64,000 nucleotides of DNA from Erinaceus europaeus (Eukaryota > Chordata > Mammalia > Eulipotyphla > Erinaceidae): NCBI RefSeq assembly GCF_950295315.1, contig NC_080164.1, forward strand, positions 109,760,447 to 109,824,446, read 5' to 3'. Of this stretch, positions 21,346 to 32,302 are shown piece by piece. Every line of letters starts with the position of its first letter. Positions within the stretch are counted from its first letter, which is position 1. A program made the position numbers and the translations under genes. The notes beneath the pieces are model-generated. The model saw nothing but the letters and a program-made list of their open reading frames with translations. It made no database searches and had not been told where the DNA came from.

Positions 21346-21735
21346 ATTCTTTTTTTAAAAAAGTATTTATTTGTGGTCCAGGAGGTGGCGCAGTGATAAA
21401 GCTTTGGACTCTCAAGCATGAGGTCCTGAGTTCGATCCCCGGCAGCACATGTGCCAGAGTGATGTCTGGTTCTCTCTCTCTCCTCGTATCTTTCTCATTA
21501 ATAAATAAATAAAATCTTTAAAAAAAAAAGTATTTATTTATCATTGTAAAGAAACAGAGATAAATTGAGATGGGAGGGGGGATGGAGAGAGAGAGAGACA
21601 GAAAGGCACCTGCAGCCCTGTTTCACTACTCAGGAAGGTTTCCCCCTGCACGTGGGGACCAGGGACTTGAACCCAGGTCTTTGCACACTGTAATGTGTGT
21701 ACTTAACCAGGTGCTCCACAGCCTGACCCCTTAAA
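21346..21735 (-). repeat. SINE-B copy interrupted by a SINE-D
   Basis: Tail complement at 21346-21372. The remainder at 21540-21735 has 'acctgcagccctgtttcac', 'gacttgaacccaggtc', 'ccacagcctgacccc'. The insertion landed in its T-rich tail. Confidence 0.85.
21375..21523 (+). repeat. SINE-D copy with 16-bp TSD
   Basis: 'ggtccaggaggtggcgcagtg', B box 'gagttcgatccc', 'cagcacatgtgccagagtg', 'ttaataaataaataaaatc' end. TSD 'aaaaaagtatttattt' at 21357-21372 and 21524-21539. Well preserved, so probably young. Confidence 0.95.
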
Positions 21736-21749
21736 GGTTTTTATTCTTC

Positions 21750-22240
21750 TCATTTTTTAAATATATTTTTACTGAGTGGATGAATGGTTTATAGTAAGTA
21801 CAGTTGTTAGCACATGTGTAAAATTTCTCAGTTGTCTGCAAAACACTCTCACCCCCATCACCACCTAGTGCTCCTCCACCATCATGCACTCATGTACCAG
21901 GATGTGAAAGCCGACCCTCTAACCCCCACCACTACTATTAGAGTCCTTTACTTAGGTGCAATACATCAAACCCAGTCCAAGTTCTGCTTTATGTTTCCCC
22001 ATCTGTTTTTATTTCTCAATTCCTGCCTGTGAGTGAGATCATCCCATATTCATCCTTTTATTTCTGCCTTATCCCACTTCACATGACTCCTTCATGCTCT
22101 ATCCAAAATGAGGTGAAGAAGATAAATTCATCATTTTTAATAGCTGAGTAGTATTCCATTGGGTATATAAACCAAAACTTTCTCAGCTACTCATCTGTTG
22201 TTGGACACCTGGGTTGCTTCCATGTTTTGGCTGTATGTTA
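21750..22240 (-). mobile_element. L1 3' end fragment
   Basis: Matches the L1 at 3.06-3.55 kb: 'gtgagtgagatcatcccatat', 'gctgagtagtattccattg', 'ctgttgttggacacctgggt'. It covers the 3' UTR and the last ORF2 codons, 5'-truncated near 22240. Confidence 0.88.
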
Positions 22241-22384
22241 AATTTTCTCCCTGTCTTCTGAATATATAAATTTATCTAGTCAATTCTATTAAGGTTGAGT
22301 TGTATCTACCTATCAGGTACAAATATAGTATACAGATTCTATAGTAAAAGTCATATAACTTATGAATGAATATATTTCAATTTT

Positions 22385-22673
22385 ATATTTATTATTATTA
22401 TTATTATTATTTTGGTATTTTCACCAGGGTTATCACTGGGGCTAAATATGTGCATGTTACCTCCACCACTCCTGGTTGTCATTTATTTTATTTTATTTTT
22501 CTCTCTTCTTCTGACAGAGAAACAGATCTAGAGAGAAAGAGAGACACTGAAAGCACTGTTCCACTGCTAATGAACTTCTGGCCTGCATGTGGGGCCTGGG
22601 GGCTTGAACCTGTGTCTTTGGATATGGATAACATACATTTTCTACCAGATGTGCCACCACCAAGCCCATGTAC
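22385..22673 (-). repeat. SINE-A/B copy with ATT run and 9-bp TSD
   Basis: Exact 'ttcaatttt' at 22376-22384 and 22674-22682. (ATT)n at about 22387-22411 replaces part of the tail. 'gttatcactggggct' and 'gcttgaacctgtgtc' are SINE blocks. Confidence 0.88.
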
Positions 22674-22682
22674 TTCAATTTT

Positions 22683-23916
22683 TTTTTTAATCTAACAGCG
22701 GTTAGCAGCAAGATGGAAGAGGTTACAGGAACTAATACTTGGCACACAAGTCCTGTGTACTACCACCATGTTATTCACCAGGCCTGAAGGAAGATGCTGA
22801 GATGCCCTATTTTGATTTTAGCAACTCAATTATAAGAAGCTGTGGTTCTAGAATATAATTTTTGTCTATTTAGCACCATTCAACTCTTTGTGTGATGGTG
22901 CATGGGACTGAACTTGAGGCCTCATGCATGCATAATGCTTATGCTGTCTAATCAACTTTATTGATATGTTTATTTTGACCAGGACACAGTTCAACTCTGG
23001 GTAGTGGTGATGTTAGATCTTAACATCCTGGACTCCTCACTGGCTAGTCCTGGGCACTATAGCTGCACATCTTTATTGCATTTGTATGAGAGAGAGAGAC
23101 TTGAATATGCCAAGTATCACTTCACCATCCACAAAATTCTACTTGCCTTTTGCTGTTCTCTCATGTATATAAATTTTGGGTGGTACACTTCCACTTAGTT
23201 ATCTAATAGTTATTGTATTAGTGCTATACATGTGCTAATTTCTCAATTAACTAGACTTGATATTTTATTATTATATACTAGTTCATGGATTGTACTGAAA
23301 ATAATCTGATGGTTGTAACTGTAGAGAAAATTTAAAATTAAAATTTAAACTCATCAATAATTTATACAGAAGTCTATGGGTAAATATATTAGCAATGACT
23401 ATAAAACAGCTCCCTTATTACAGGCAGAGAGAAGGCTAGTGGCCTGATGCGATATAACGACAAAACTTTGATTATTACACTTTTCTTTAGCATTACTTAA
23501 AGAGGCCAATTCATGGTTTTAAAATGCTACTAAATTCTAAAATAAAATGTTGTCTTCATAAGCAGATGGGAATCTTGAGCTTATTATCTCCAGGATATAA
23601 ATAATTGCTCTGAAACTAGTACCAAAACCAAGACTTGAGCAGAAAATTTGTGCACTGGTGCTAGTGGCCACTAGCTACTCTACAACAGTGGCTCAAACAT
23701 TTTTGTAGAAGAAAGAAGACCATTTTTCTCCACAAATGCATAAAAGGAAATAACAACATACATTAAGAGTGAAACAGAAAAGTCAATAGTAAAACACAGA
23801 ATCTGTCTCTGCCTCTGCCCACTCAGGGCCCAGGGACCCCCAAATTCTCTCCCTAATATCTCATATTCCAGTGTTCTCCTTTATTTTCATAAGCATAAGT
23901 AAAAAATAATTTCTTT
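22683..23916. other. Mostly unique stretch of about 1.2 kb
   Basis: A SINE-C-like minus fragment at about 22890-22950 ('gggactgaacttgaggcctc', 'cataatgcttatgctgtc'). The rest is AT-rich and unassigned. Confidence 0.45.
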
Positions 23917-24130
23917 AGGGACCAGGCAGTGATACACCTGGTTCAATGCACATACCACAGTGTGCAAGAACCCAGGTTCAAATCCCTGGTCCCTAACTGC
24001 AGGGGTAAACCTTTGTGAGTGCTGAAGCAGGTCTGCAGGTGTTTCCCTTCTGTTTCTCTCCCTACATCCCTTATCCTCTCAATTTCCCTCTGTCTTGATC
24101 CAACAATAAGTAAATAAAATATTTTTAAAA
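23917..24130 (+). repeat. SINE-B copy
   Basis: 'gggaccaggcagtgatacacc', 'cccaggttcaaatccctgg', CT block, 'gatccaacaataagtaaat'. Confidence 0.85.
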
Positions 24131-25029
24131 ACTTAAAAAAGAAAACTTCATTTAAAAATCCTCTTTAGAATAGAGTGATAAATTTTCATCAAATTCGACA
24201 GTTCAACAGCAGCTAATGCCACAAAGACAAGGTTGGCTATTGCCAGAAAAGACAAAAATGTCTGCCTGTCCCATCCCTAAAACTTATATCCAAGCTTACC
24301 CTGAATTACCTAGCTCTGGCATTTCAGAAATATTCTTCCACATCTGCTTTCCCATGAAATGCCAGTAAGTAATTCATTTACTTAACCATCCTTGATAAAT
24401 AAATGGACTACATTAGTGGTCAGAGCAAGATAGAATAGGAAAAGCCCCAACTTGCCACCTACAACCAAAGGCAAGATTATATTATGGTAAGGAAAGTACC
24501 TTTGAAAAACACTCTCTGCTGGGAACTGGTTACTAGGGAAACCAATAGAAATGTAGAGCATGAGTTCACCTCTTACCCCCCTCACTGTGCCAAGAGGAGA
24601 GTGGACAGAGATCAGATCTAGCTGACAGGGGAGTTAATATGTCATGAACATATAGTGAGTTCTCCACAAAAAGCTAATTACAAGGTTCTTCAGAGTTTTC
24701 AGTATAGTGGACATAGAAAGTGGCCCTAAAACAATTGCATATATAGAATATCCTGCCCAGGCTTCCTTCTGAATATTTTATAGCTTCTTGTTTTGTTTTT
24801 GTTTTTTTTTACTATCCAAGCCATTTCACCCATTAGAATTAAACTTTTGTGTATAGTCTTGTTGTGGTCAGAAATAACAGGAAGTACTTGTGGGAACACA
24901 GACACTGGTGCATCATGTGAGAACACATGTTCCCCAGGCTCACCTGTGTACCTGGGGAAAGGAAACTTCTGCCTAGGAAATGGAAGTAATAACAGGTGTG
25001 GGTGTGGCTTAAAAAAGAGGGGAAGGCAG
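24131..25029. other. Unique stretch of about 0.9 kb
   Basis: T/G-rich run near 24790-24812. Otherwise no repeat or coding signal recognised. Confidence 0.45.
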
Positions 25030-25109
25030 GGCTGGGAGGTTTATTTATTTAATTTATTTATTTATATATTTTAATTTCTTTATTGGGGAATTAATATTTT
25101 ACATTTGAC

Positions 25110-26450
25110 AGTAAATGCAATAACTTTGTTCAATATTTTAGCATTTATGCTCATCAGAGCTATTGGTCTGTAGTTATATTTTTTGGTTGTGTCCCTGTCT
25201 GCATTTGGTATCAGAGTGATGTTGGCTTCACACAAGCTGGAAGGGAGTATTCTAGTGACTTCAATCTTCTGGAAGACTTTTAAAAGTAGAAGTATTAGTT
25301 CTTCTTTGAAGGTTTTATAGAATTCATTTGTAAGACCATCTGGTCCAAGACTTATTCTTGGGAAGGTTTTTGATAACTGTTTCAATTTCACTAGCTGTGA
25401 TCAACCTGTTCATATTATCTAGTTCCTCTTTAATTTTGGAAGTTCGAAGGTATCTAGGAAATTGCCCATTTCTCCCAGGTTCTCTAGCTTGGTGGCATAT
25501 CAAATTGTTGCAATCAACTTGTTTATTTGTGCTTATTCTTGTTTCCTAATGTGTGCTTGTATGGCTATGAACTTCCCTCTCAGTATGGCCTTAGCTATGT
25601 CCCAAATATTTTGATAGCTTGTGTCTTCATTTTCATTGAATTGTAGAAATACTTTGATTTCTGCCTTTATTTCTAATTTAACCCAGTTGTTATTAACTAG
25701 TGCATTGTTGAGCTTCCACATTTTGGGATAATCTTACATTTATTGTTAAGTGTTATTTTAATACCACTGTGGTCTGAGAAGATGCTTAGGATGATTTCAA
25801 TGCTCTGGAATTTGCTGATGCTGTCTTTGTGGCCGGACATATGGTCTATCCTTAGAATGACCCATGTGAACTTGAGTAGAATGAATTTCTTGGGATGAAT
25901 GACTCTGAAAATGTCCAATAGTTCTAGTTTATCTCCTCATTTAGCTCCATCATTTCTTTATTGGTTTTCTGCCTGGATGACCTGTCAAGCTGACATAGTG
26001 GGGTGTTGAAGTCCTCTACAATTACTGTGTTGCTGTTAATATATTGCTGTACCTCTTTCAGTAGATGTTTGATGTATTAGGATGGCTTCTCATTGGGTGC
26101 ATAGATGTTAAAAATTTTAAGTCCTCTTGATTGACTGATCCTCTGAGCAGTAAGTGGTGTCCTTCCCTATCTATTTTAATTTTATTTATTTTAAAGTCAA
26201 TCATGTCAGAGATGAGAATAGCTGTTCCCTTTTTGTGGACCATTGGCTTGTATGATAGTTTTCTACCCTTTCACTTTGAGTCTGTGTTTGTCTTGTTGAG
26301 TTAGGCGGATTTCCTGCAGACAGCATAGTATTGGGTTGTGTTTTTTGATCTATCTTCCTACTCTGTAACTTTTAATAGGTAATTCAGGTCATTGACATTT
26401 ATTGATATCATAGACTGAAGATATTTTAATACCATTATTGTAGATTTTTA
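25110..26450 (-). pseudogene. L1 ORF2 remnant (endonuclease and partial reverse transcriptase)
   Basis: Minus-strand frames show endonuclease motifs (QEIRLTQQDKHRLKVKG, then GTAILISDMIDFKINKIK; HPKKFILLKFTWVILRIDHM), then [20 protein letters not shown], and the start of the RT domain ([20 protein letters not shown], then [19 protein letters not shown]). Several stops and frameshifts separate them. Against the usual ORF2p order, roughly 100 residues seem to be absent near 25540, between IRKQE and the segment reading LENLGEMGNFLDT. Everything after the NKVIA motif is replaced by the 3' end. It cannot encode a working enzyme. Confidence 0.88.
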
Positions 26451-27271
26451 GTGTTTCCTGATATATGGCCTATTTATGGTGGTCTGATTGTTTATAGGAG
26501 ACTATAAACAATATTCAGAAATTCTTTCAGTGCAGGCTTGATAACAGTTGATTCTTTCAACTGTTGCTTGTCTGAGAAGGTTTTTATACCTCCATCTAGT
26601 CTGAGTGATAGTCCAGCAGGATACAGTAGTCTTGATTGAAAGCCTTTCTCATGGAGCACTCGAGAGATATCTTGCCATTCTATTCTGGTCTGTAATGTTT
26701 GTGTGGAGAAGTCTGCTGCTAATCTTAATGAATTTTCTTCTTTAGGTGACTCTTTGTTTTTCTCCTGCAGCCTTCAGGATCCTTTCTTTATCCTTATTCC
26801 TTTCCATTCTAAATATGATATGTCTTGGTGTCTTTAAGTCTGGGTTAATTCTGTTTGGGACCCTCTGGGCTTTTTGAATCTTTATGTCTTTTATGTTGTC
26901 TAGACTACAGAATTTCTCACCTATTATGTCCTAAAGAATGCTTTTTTCCCCTCCCTCTCTTTCTTCCTCTGGTAAGCCAATAATGTGTACATTATTTCTT
27001 TCAAATTCATCCCATATGCCTCTGTTGCTGTTTTCAGTTATCTCTAATTCTTCCTCAATCTTGCTAATTCTGTTTTAAGCCTCATTTATTCTATTCTCTC
27101 CCCCATCTACTGTTTTCTGTAGCTTATCTATTTTGTTACCCTGTTTTGATGCTGTATTAACATGTTCAGCTAGCTGTGTTCTTAGCTCAGCTATTTCAGC
27201 TTTCAGCTCTCTAATGACCTTGAGATAATTAGTGTTTTCTTCCACAGTCTCATTTGTGGTTTCTGCATTCT

Positions 27272-28159
27272 TGTTGGGTAATTGTGAGGATGTGGTTGAG
27301 CTTGGCAGGGCTCACAAAGCACCCCGCATTCCTGATTGCTGTGCAGATGTCCCCTCAGGCTAGTGCCAGTTCTCGCGAGAGTTGGGACATTCTTGGAATG
27401 CCTGTTACGCCATGTTGTCTCCTCAGACTAGTGCCAGTTCCCACGAGAGTTAATATGATATTTTCGAACTGACCTTCCCAACCAACCCTGTCCCGGCTCA
27501 TCACTCCTGGTTTTTGCCCTATAAAGCATTTCTTCTGCCTCTCTCTCTCTTGCCCGGTTTTCACCTCAGTGGTTAGATGCAGAAAAGGGTGCTGTGCGAG
27601 GCGGCCATTTTGGCTAGCTCCACGTGGCCCGAACCACTGCACTCTCACCCAACTCTGAGGTGCCCACGCAAATAAAGAATTGTGTTCCTTCTCCACTCGG
27701 GATCTCTCTCTCTCTCTCTCCTCCGCATCACAGCCAACACTGATACTACGGCCTATCTACATAAACATTGTTTTGCCTGAAAGATCCCCACTCATTCCAT
27801 TCCTTTGATCTACTTTCTACCCTCAAGACCGTCCCTGCCTCCAGAATATTATTAATCCTATCAGTTAAAACCCTCGCAACAGTTGCTAAGGAAGTTCCTA
27901 CCTTTCCAGCTCCATTTTGCCTTTCTCTGCCTCTTTCCTAGCCATTTCTGTTTCTGACTTGCCACATCCGGGTCTGACTTTTAAACGCCTTGGCTCTCTG
28001 ATCAATAAAGACACTGCATTGCCTTGTGCCACATGTTTGGTTCCTGAGTCATCTCCCTCACGTTGCTGAGTGAATAGCAGCCTAGGCTGGCTCTGGTCAC
28101 GTTCTCTCCAACCCAGAGAGCATGAACCCAGGAAGAGGCGCCCCCATGCTATCCTGGCA
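27272..28159 (+). mobile_element. Solo LTR (LTR-F group) inside L1 ORF1, itself interrupted
   Basis: Starts TGTTGGGTAATTGTGAGG and ends CCTGGCA, between exact 6-bp duplications 'cattct' (27266-27271 and 28160-28165). L1 ORF1 sequence abuts both sides. It has the 'ctacataaacattgttttgcc' U3 block and AATAAA at 28004-28009. After removing the inner LTR and its TSD the element is about 480 bp. Confidence 0.93.
27337..27739 (+). mobile_element. Second solo LTR nested in the first
   Basis: TGCTGTGCAGATG... to ...CAGCCAACA (403 bp), flanked by 'ctgat' at 27332-27336 and 27740-27744. TATAAA at 27521-27526, AATAAA at 27671-27676, CT run near its 3' end. A 'ctagtgccagtt' block is duplicated in its U3. 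Its 'ggcggccattttggctagct' segment is shared with the LTR at 1787-2233. The host LTR reads through normally once this is removed. Confidence 0.85.
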
Positions 28160-28321
28160 CATTCTGATGGAAATTCTTTCAAACTCTTTACTCACTCCTG
28201 CGACTATTTCCTTAACTAATGTTTGGATGTTGACCTCATGTGCTTTATCCTTTGGGGGACTTTTTGCTGGACTTTTGTCCTGGTTCATTTCTCCAATATT
28301 TCTTCTTGTTGGTTTATCCAT

Positions 28322-29152
28322 TCTATATAGTATGTTATGAGTTCCCTCTCTCCGTACTTTTCAAATTACTGATCACTCTTGCCTGGATTTACTTTTGTCT
28401 AACTAAAGTACTTAAAGAGTTCACAGTTGTGGAATTAACAGTTGTTTCAATATTATTTCATTCCCTGTGTTGGAACACAGTGGCTGTTAAATCCTCTTTT
28501 GTTCTTTTTCTTCCCTGTATGCTATGGGAGCCTCAGGACTTTTAAAGTATAAGTATGCTTCTTAGCTTAATCCCTCACTCCTGGCCAAGAGATAAACCAG
28601 GGTGGGGAAAGATAGAAGAGTGGCTAAAGAGACTTTCCCACCCCAAGGATCCACAGCTCTGGGCTCAATTCAGCTTCTCTGCCAAGCTGGGCTGCACTGC
28701 TGGGCCCTGTGAGTTTCTAAACAAGTCCCGTTTATAGTCTGCAGGTTCTGAGGCAATTATTCATCATGTTCTCATCAGGAGAACATTGTGGAAAGGCTCC
28801 CACTATGCTAGGCCACTGAGGTGCAGAACTTATCCTGAGTTTCCTGGTTAGTTCTCTGTTTCCAGATGTCGGCACAGTAATGGAGACACTCAGGTGCATT
28901 TGGTGGGTCTTAGGGGAGTCTTTTCCTCCCCTGAGAAGTCTTTGTATTGGTAAAACAGACTGGAGGTGGTGCCACAACTGGTAAACTGAAGGACTGTTAC
29001 CAGCCACTCAGTCTCTCCTTATGCACCTCTCTGTCCACAAGCCACATAAGTTTGCACTCACCAGTGATTAGGTGGGTTCCTGAAGTCATTCTATTCCTGT
29101 CTTATTGTGGTTCCAGGTGATCTCCTTTGGTATTCCTAGTTGACCCAGGAGA
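28322..29152 (-). promoter_or_regulatory. L1 5' UTR (putative internal promoter region)
   Basis: About 830 bp of G+C-richer sequence directly upstream of the ORF1 start and ending exactly at the right TSD, as expected for an intact 5' end. L1 5' UTRs carry an internal pol II promoter. Activity here is inference only. Confidence 0.65.
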
Positions 29153-29166
29153 GGCTGAGAGGTTTA

Positions 29167-29806
29167 TAAGATACACTATGGGCATGGCTGGGACTCCTAT
29201 CTAGGTGAACATGACAGCATGTGAGAAGATGCTCTCAGGCTCTCTTTATTCCCCTCTTGGCCCATGTGTACTCCAACATGTCAGTGCTTTCAATTTTCCT
29301 GAATCAAGTTTAAAATTCCTGAAAATCATGCTTTCTCCTCAATTATTTGTTGGGATTATGTGTGACCAACCTCTAAAACATGGAGAACAAACTTGGCCCA
29401 AGTTCCCCAGAATACAAAGGCAAGTATTTCTGAGCCACAACAACTGCATGGCCCCCAAACTCACAGTCAACCACCCACCCTCCTCACTGAGCAAACACTG
29501 CCTCCCAACTTTGTCCTTCACCAGGAATAAAGACTGAGGGAGAAAGTGCCAGCCAGGAGTCTACTCCACTGGTCCTGGTCTGACTTCCTTGTCTGCCAGA
29601 CCTACCAGTAAACCTGTTATGGCTCTCATACATACATGTTTTTCTGTATCTCAACACCCCCTACTTTTTTCTATTTTGTAGCACTATTTGTATTTATGAA
29701 TGTAAAAATGTTTGCATTATGCTAAAATAAATAACTTGCTATGAGTTTAGAGAAGCATTTAAATTTACTTTCTTTTATAAGTTCCTGTTTTTAATAAGGA
29801 AAAAAT
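29167..29806. other. Unique stretch with a 110-codon frame of unknown nature
   Basis: A plus-strand frame at 29205-29537 begins MNMTACEKMLSGSLYSPLG. I recognise no domain, and there is no exon structure. An 'aataaag' word follows near 29525. Probably chance or an old unrecognised repeat. Confidence 0.4.
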
Positions 29807-29810
29807 CTTC

Positions 29811-30032
29811 AGTGGGGAAGCAATTACAGAAGCCAGACCTTCCACCTTCTGCAACCCACAACGACCCTGGGTCCACGCTCCCAGAGGAATAGAGAATGGG
29901 AAAGCTAGTGGGGAGGGGATGGGATAGATTGGGTGGCAGGAATTGTGTGGAGTTGTACCACCCCATCCTATGATTTTGTTAATGTCTACTTTCTTAAATA
30001 AAACATAAAATAAAATAAAATAAAATAAAATA
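29811..30032 (+). repeat. REP-E, 5'-truncated copy with (AAAAT)n tail
   Basis: Begins in the 'gtggggaagcaattacagaa' block and runs to 'cttaaataaaac', then aaaat repeats. Loss of the 5' part with an intact A-rich 3' end is typical of LINE-type retroposition. Confidence 0.85.
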
Positions 30033-30039
30033 ATCTATT

Positions 30040-30266
30040 GGGGGACTGGGCAGTGGTACGCCTGGTTAAGCGCTCATGTTAAAATGCACAAGGACCCTGG
30101 TTCAAGCCCCTATTCCCTACTTACAGGAGGAAAGCTTCATGAGTAGTGAAGAAGTGCTGCATATATATCTGTATCTGTATCTATCTGTATCTGTATCTAT
30201 ATCTGTATCTATTCCTTCCTCTCAGTTTCTGGCTTTCTCTATCAAATAAATAAAGATAAAATACAT
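30040..30266 (+). repeat. SINE-B copy with TATCTG expansion
   Basis: 'gggggactgggcagtggtacg' head, 'ctggttcaagccc' B box, a tatctg/tatcta array at about 30157-30210, 'atcaaataaataaag' end. Confidence 0.87.
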
Positions 30267-30285
30267 TTAAAAAGATCTATTGTAG

Positions 30286-30495
30286 TGGGGCCAAGTGTCG
30301 GTGAACCTAGTTGAGTGCACATGTTACAAAGTGCAAGGATCCAGGTTTCAGTCCTGGTCCCCACCTGCAGAAGGAAAGCTTTGCGAGTGGTGAAGCCATG
30401 CTGCAAGTGTCTCTCTGCTTTTCGCCCACTCTATTAGTTTCTTCCCTCTCAATTTCTGGCTGTTTATATTCAATAAATAAATAAAGGTAATAAAA
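30286..30495 (+). repeat. SINE-B copy, in tandem with the previous one
   Basis: 'ggggccaagtgtcggtgaacc', 'tccaggtttcagtcctgg', 'gaaagctttgcgagtggtg', 'attcaataaataaataaag'. The word 'atctattg' precedes each of the two copies and may be a shared target duplication. Confidence 0.87.
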
Positions 30496-30553
30496 ATAAT
30501 TAGTCTGTTGTCATTGGGGAAGAGCAGGGCATAGATTATTTCAAGGAGCCATT

Positions 30554-30709
30554 TATTTACTTGTTTGTTTATTTATTTTAATTTCTTTTACCAGAGCACT
30601 GCTCAGCTCTGGCTTATGGTGGTAAGGGGGATTGAACCTGGGACTTTAGAGCCTCAGGCATAAAAGTCTCTTTGCATAACCATTATGCTATCTACCCCCA
30701 CCCTGAAAA
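30554..30709 (-). repeat. SINE-C copy with 7-bp TSD
   Basis: 'ccagagcactgctcagctctgg', 'gattgaacctgggact', 'gcataaccattatgctatc'. Flanked by 'agccatt' at 30547-30553 and 30710-30716. Confidence 0.85.
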
Positions 30710-30716
30710 AGCCATT

Positions 30717-31599
30717 AAAAAACTGAAGACATATACAATAAGCATAAAAAGAAAGACATACACACACATACACAAGGTGTCTTGGTCAGTATCTAGAGGA
30801 ATGGATTTTATCCTAGACTTTATCAAACTCCTCAAATGACACAGAATGGACATTCCACTGGGACTTAGATAATGCATTCTTTCCCATTTTGTTAAGCTGA
30901 GTGAGAATGAACTGTCAGGCACCTGTCAAGTGGAAAGTAACTTTCAGCAGCACCTTCCAGAACTCGCAAATTAAGTATATGTCAAGGAGTCGTCGGACTG
31001 AATACGAATGTCAAACATGCCAGAGTTATAGACAAATTCTGTATCGCCTTGTGCTATTATTTATATAGAGCTGTGTACCTGCAGAACATGAATCAAGTTT
31101 TCAATCTCTGATGTTAGTGATCTTATCATCACCGTATATAATTCCACTTGACTAAGGGAACAGATATAACCAAAGGACTTTTAATCATTAAAACAGATTT
31201 TTTCCTTGATTGTGGGAAGAGTTCATTGAAAATCAAAATAGCAATGAACTAATTTGCATATATTTTATTATGCATTCCAAATATATGCTTATATCCTTTT
31301 GCCTAATTTTTTTTTTATTCCAAATGACTTTCTGTTTTTTTCTCAGGGGAGAGAATCTGTACTACTTAAACTATACTTCTCCCATGGAAACTGTTATAAA
31401 ACGACTCCCTCCCTTTATGTGAGCTAGTTACTTAATGTCTTTTAAGTCTTTTTCTTTCCCACTTACTTAAAAAGATAAAGAATTTCTGTAAGATTAAACA
31501 TTCTAAGCAAAATGTTTGTACATTATGAAATGTTATGTATTTAATAATCATTAGATGTCTTAGACTATACTTGGTTATACATGAGTGACTCAGATACTT
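30717..31599. other. Unique stretch of about 0.9 kb
   Basis: No repeat or coding signal recognised. Confidence 0.45.
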
Positions 31600-31738
31600 T
31601 AGATTTTTATTTTATTTATTTATTTTCACCAGAGCACTGCTTAGCTCCAGCTTATGATATTGCAGGGGATTGAACCTGGGACTTTGAAACCTCAAGTATG
31701 TAAGTTTCTTTCTAACACCATTATGCTATCTCCCCTGC
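31600..31738 (-). repeat. SINE-C copy
   Basis: T-rich left end, 'ccagagcactgcttagctcc', 'gattgaacctgggact', 'ccattatgctatctcccc'. Confidence 0.82.
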
Positions 31739-31740
31739 CT

Positions 31741-31866
31741 TATTATTTATTTCACCAGAGCAATATACAAACCCTGGCTTATGGTGGTATGGGAGAATGA
31801 ACCCAGGACTTCAGAGCTTCAGGCATGAAAGGTCCTATGGGTTACCAGTATGTTATTTCCCCAGTC
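31741..31866 (-). repeat. SINE-C copy, tandem with the previous one
   Basis: 'tttcaccagagcaatatac', 'tggcttatggtggtatggg', 'gaatgaacccaggacttc', degraded head near 31850. Confidence 0.78.
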
Positions 31867-32144
31867 AATCTTTAGAGAAAAAAATACATTTACAGTAGGT
31901 AACAGCTACAATTGTTTCAGAATAACTAAGATGCAATCATTAGATACTAGAGAACATCTTTACTCTGCAACTTATTTTCAGAAATATGCCTGATGTGAAA
32001 GCATCTATCTCAAATGTTTAAAAATTCAGATTGAAATTCTGAAAATATATGGAACATTGTCTCCAGTGGCTCTGAAGGAACCTAACAAGAAGAAATATGT
32101 CCATAGTATATGTATATGTATATTATTTTGTTTTATTTGTTTTG

Positions 32145-32293
32145 TTTTTAAAGACTTTATTTATTTGTGAAAAAGATAGGAGGAGAGGAAAAGAACCAGA
32201 TATCATTCTGGCACATGTGCTGCCTGGGATCAAACTCAGGACCTCGTGCTTCAGAGTTCAAAGTCCTGCGAAGCTACGCCACCTCCCGGACCA
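32145..32293 (-). repeat. SINE-D copy
   Basis: 'agactttatttatttgtg', 'ctggcacatgtgctgcctgg', 'gatcaaactcaggacctc', 'cgccacctcccggaccac': the complement of SINE-D from tail to head. Confidence 0.88.
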
Positions 32294-32302
32294 CACATTT
32301 GG

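Larger units (their letters stand above)
26500..28321 (-). pseudogene. L1 ORF1 remnant, interrupted by a solo LTR
   Basis: Starts MDKPTRRNIGEMNQDKSP at 28321 and continues for about 52 codons to the LTR insertion. After the LTR it resumes as NAETTNETVEEN and ELKAEIAELRTQLAEHV (coiled coil of the RNA-binding chaperone ORF1p). A TAA stop follows near 27080, and the C-terminal domain (ERILKAAGEKQ; SDKQQLKES) lies near 26540-26790. ORF1p normally trimerises through this coiled coil and coats L1 RNA. This copy is dead. Confidence 0.88.
25044..29152 (-). mobile_element. 5'-complete, internally deleted L1 carrying nested solo LTRs
   Basis: TSD ggctgggaggttta (25030-25043) and ggctgagaggttta (29153-29166), one mismatch. 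Minus-strand order: 5' UTR 28322-29152, ORF1 from 28321, ORF2 endonuclease and start of the reverse transcriptase domain, then an abrupt join near 25120 to about 75 bp of L1 3' end and an A/T-rich tail. The reverse transcriptase core and C-terminal third of ORF2 are missing. The LTR insertion (27272-28165 with its duplication) interrupts ORF1. About 3.2 kb of L1 remains, against about 6-7 kb for a complete element. Confidence 0.9.

Noticed and set aside
27900..28182. Possible retroviral gag fragment next to the LTR
   Set aside because: The frame is LTR sequence on the antisense strand running into L1 ORF1. No gag motif is seen, and both LTR ends have target duplications, so it is a solo LTR.
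29205..29537. 110-codon frame outside known repeats
   Set aside because: No recognisable domain, no exon or splice context, low chance of being a gene. A protein database search with hits in other mammals would reverse this.
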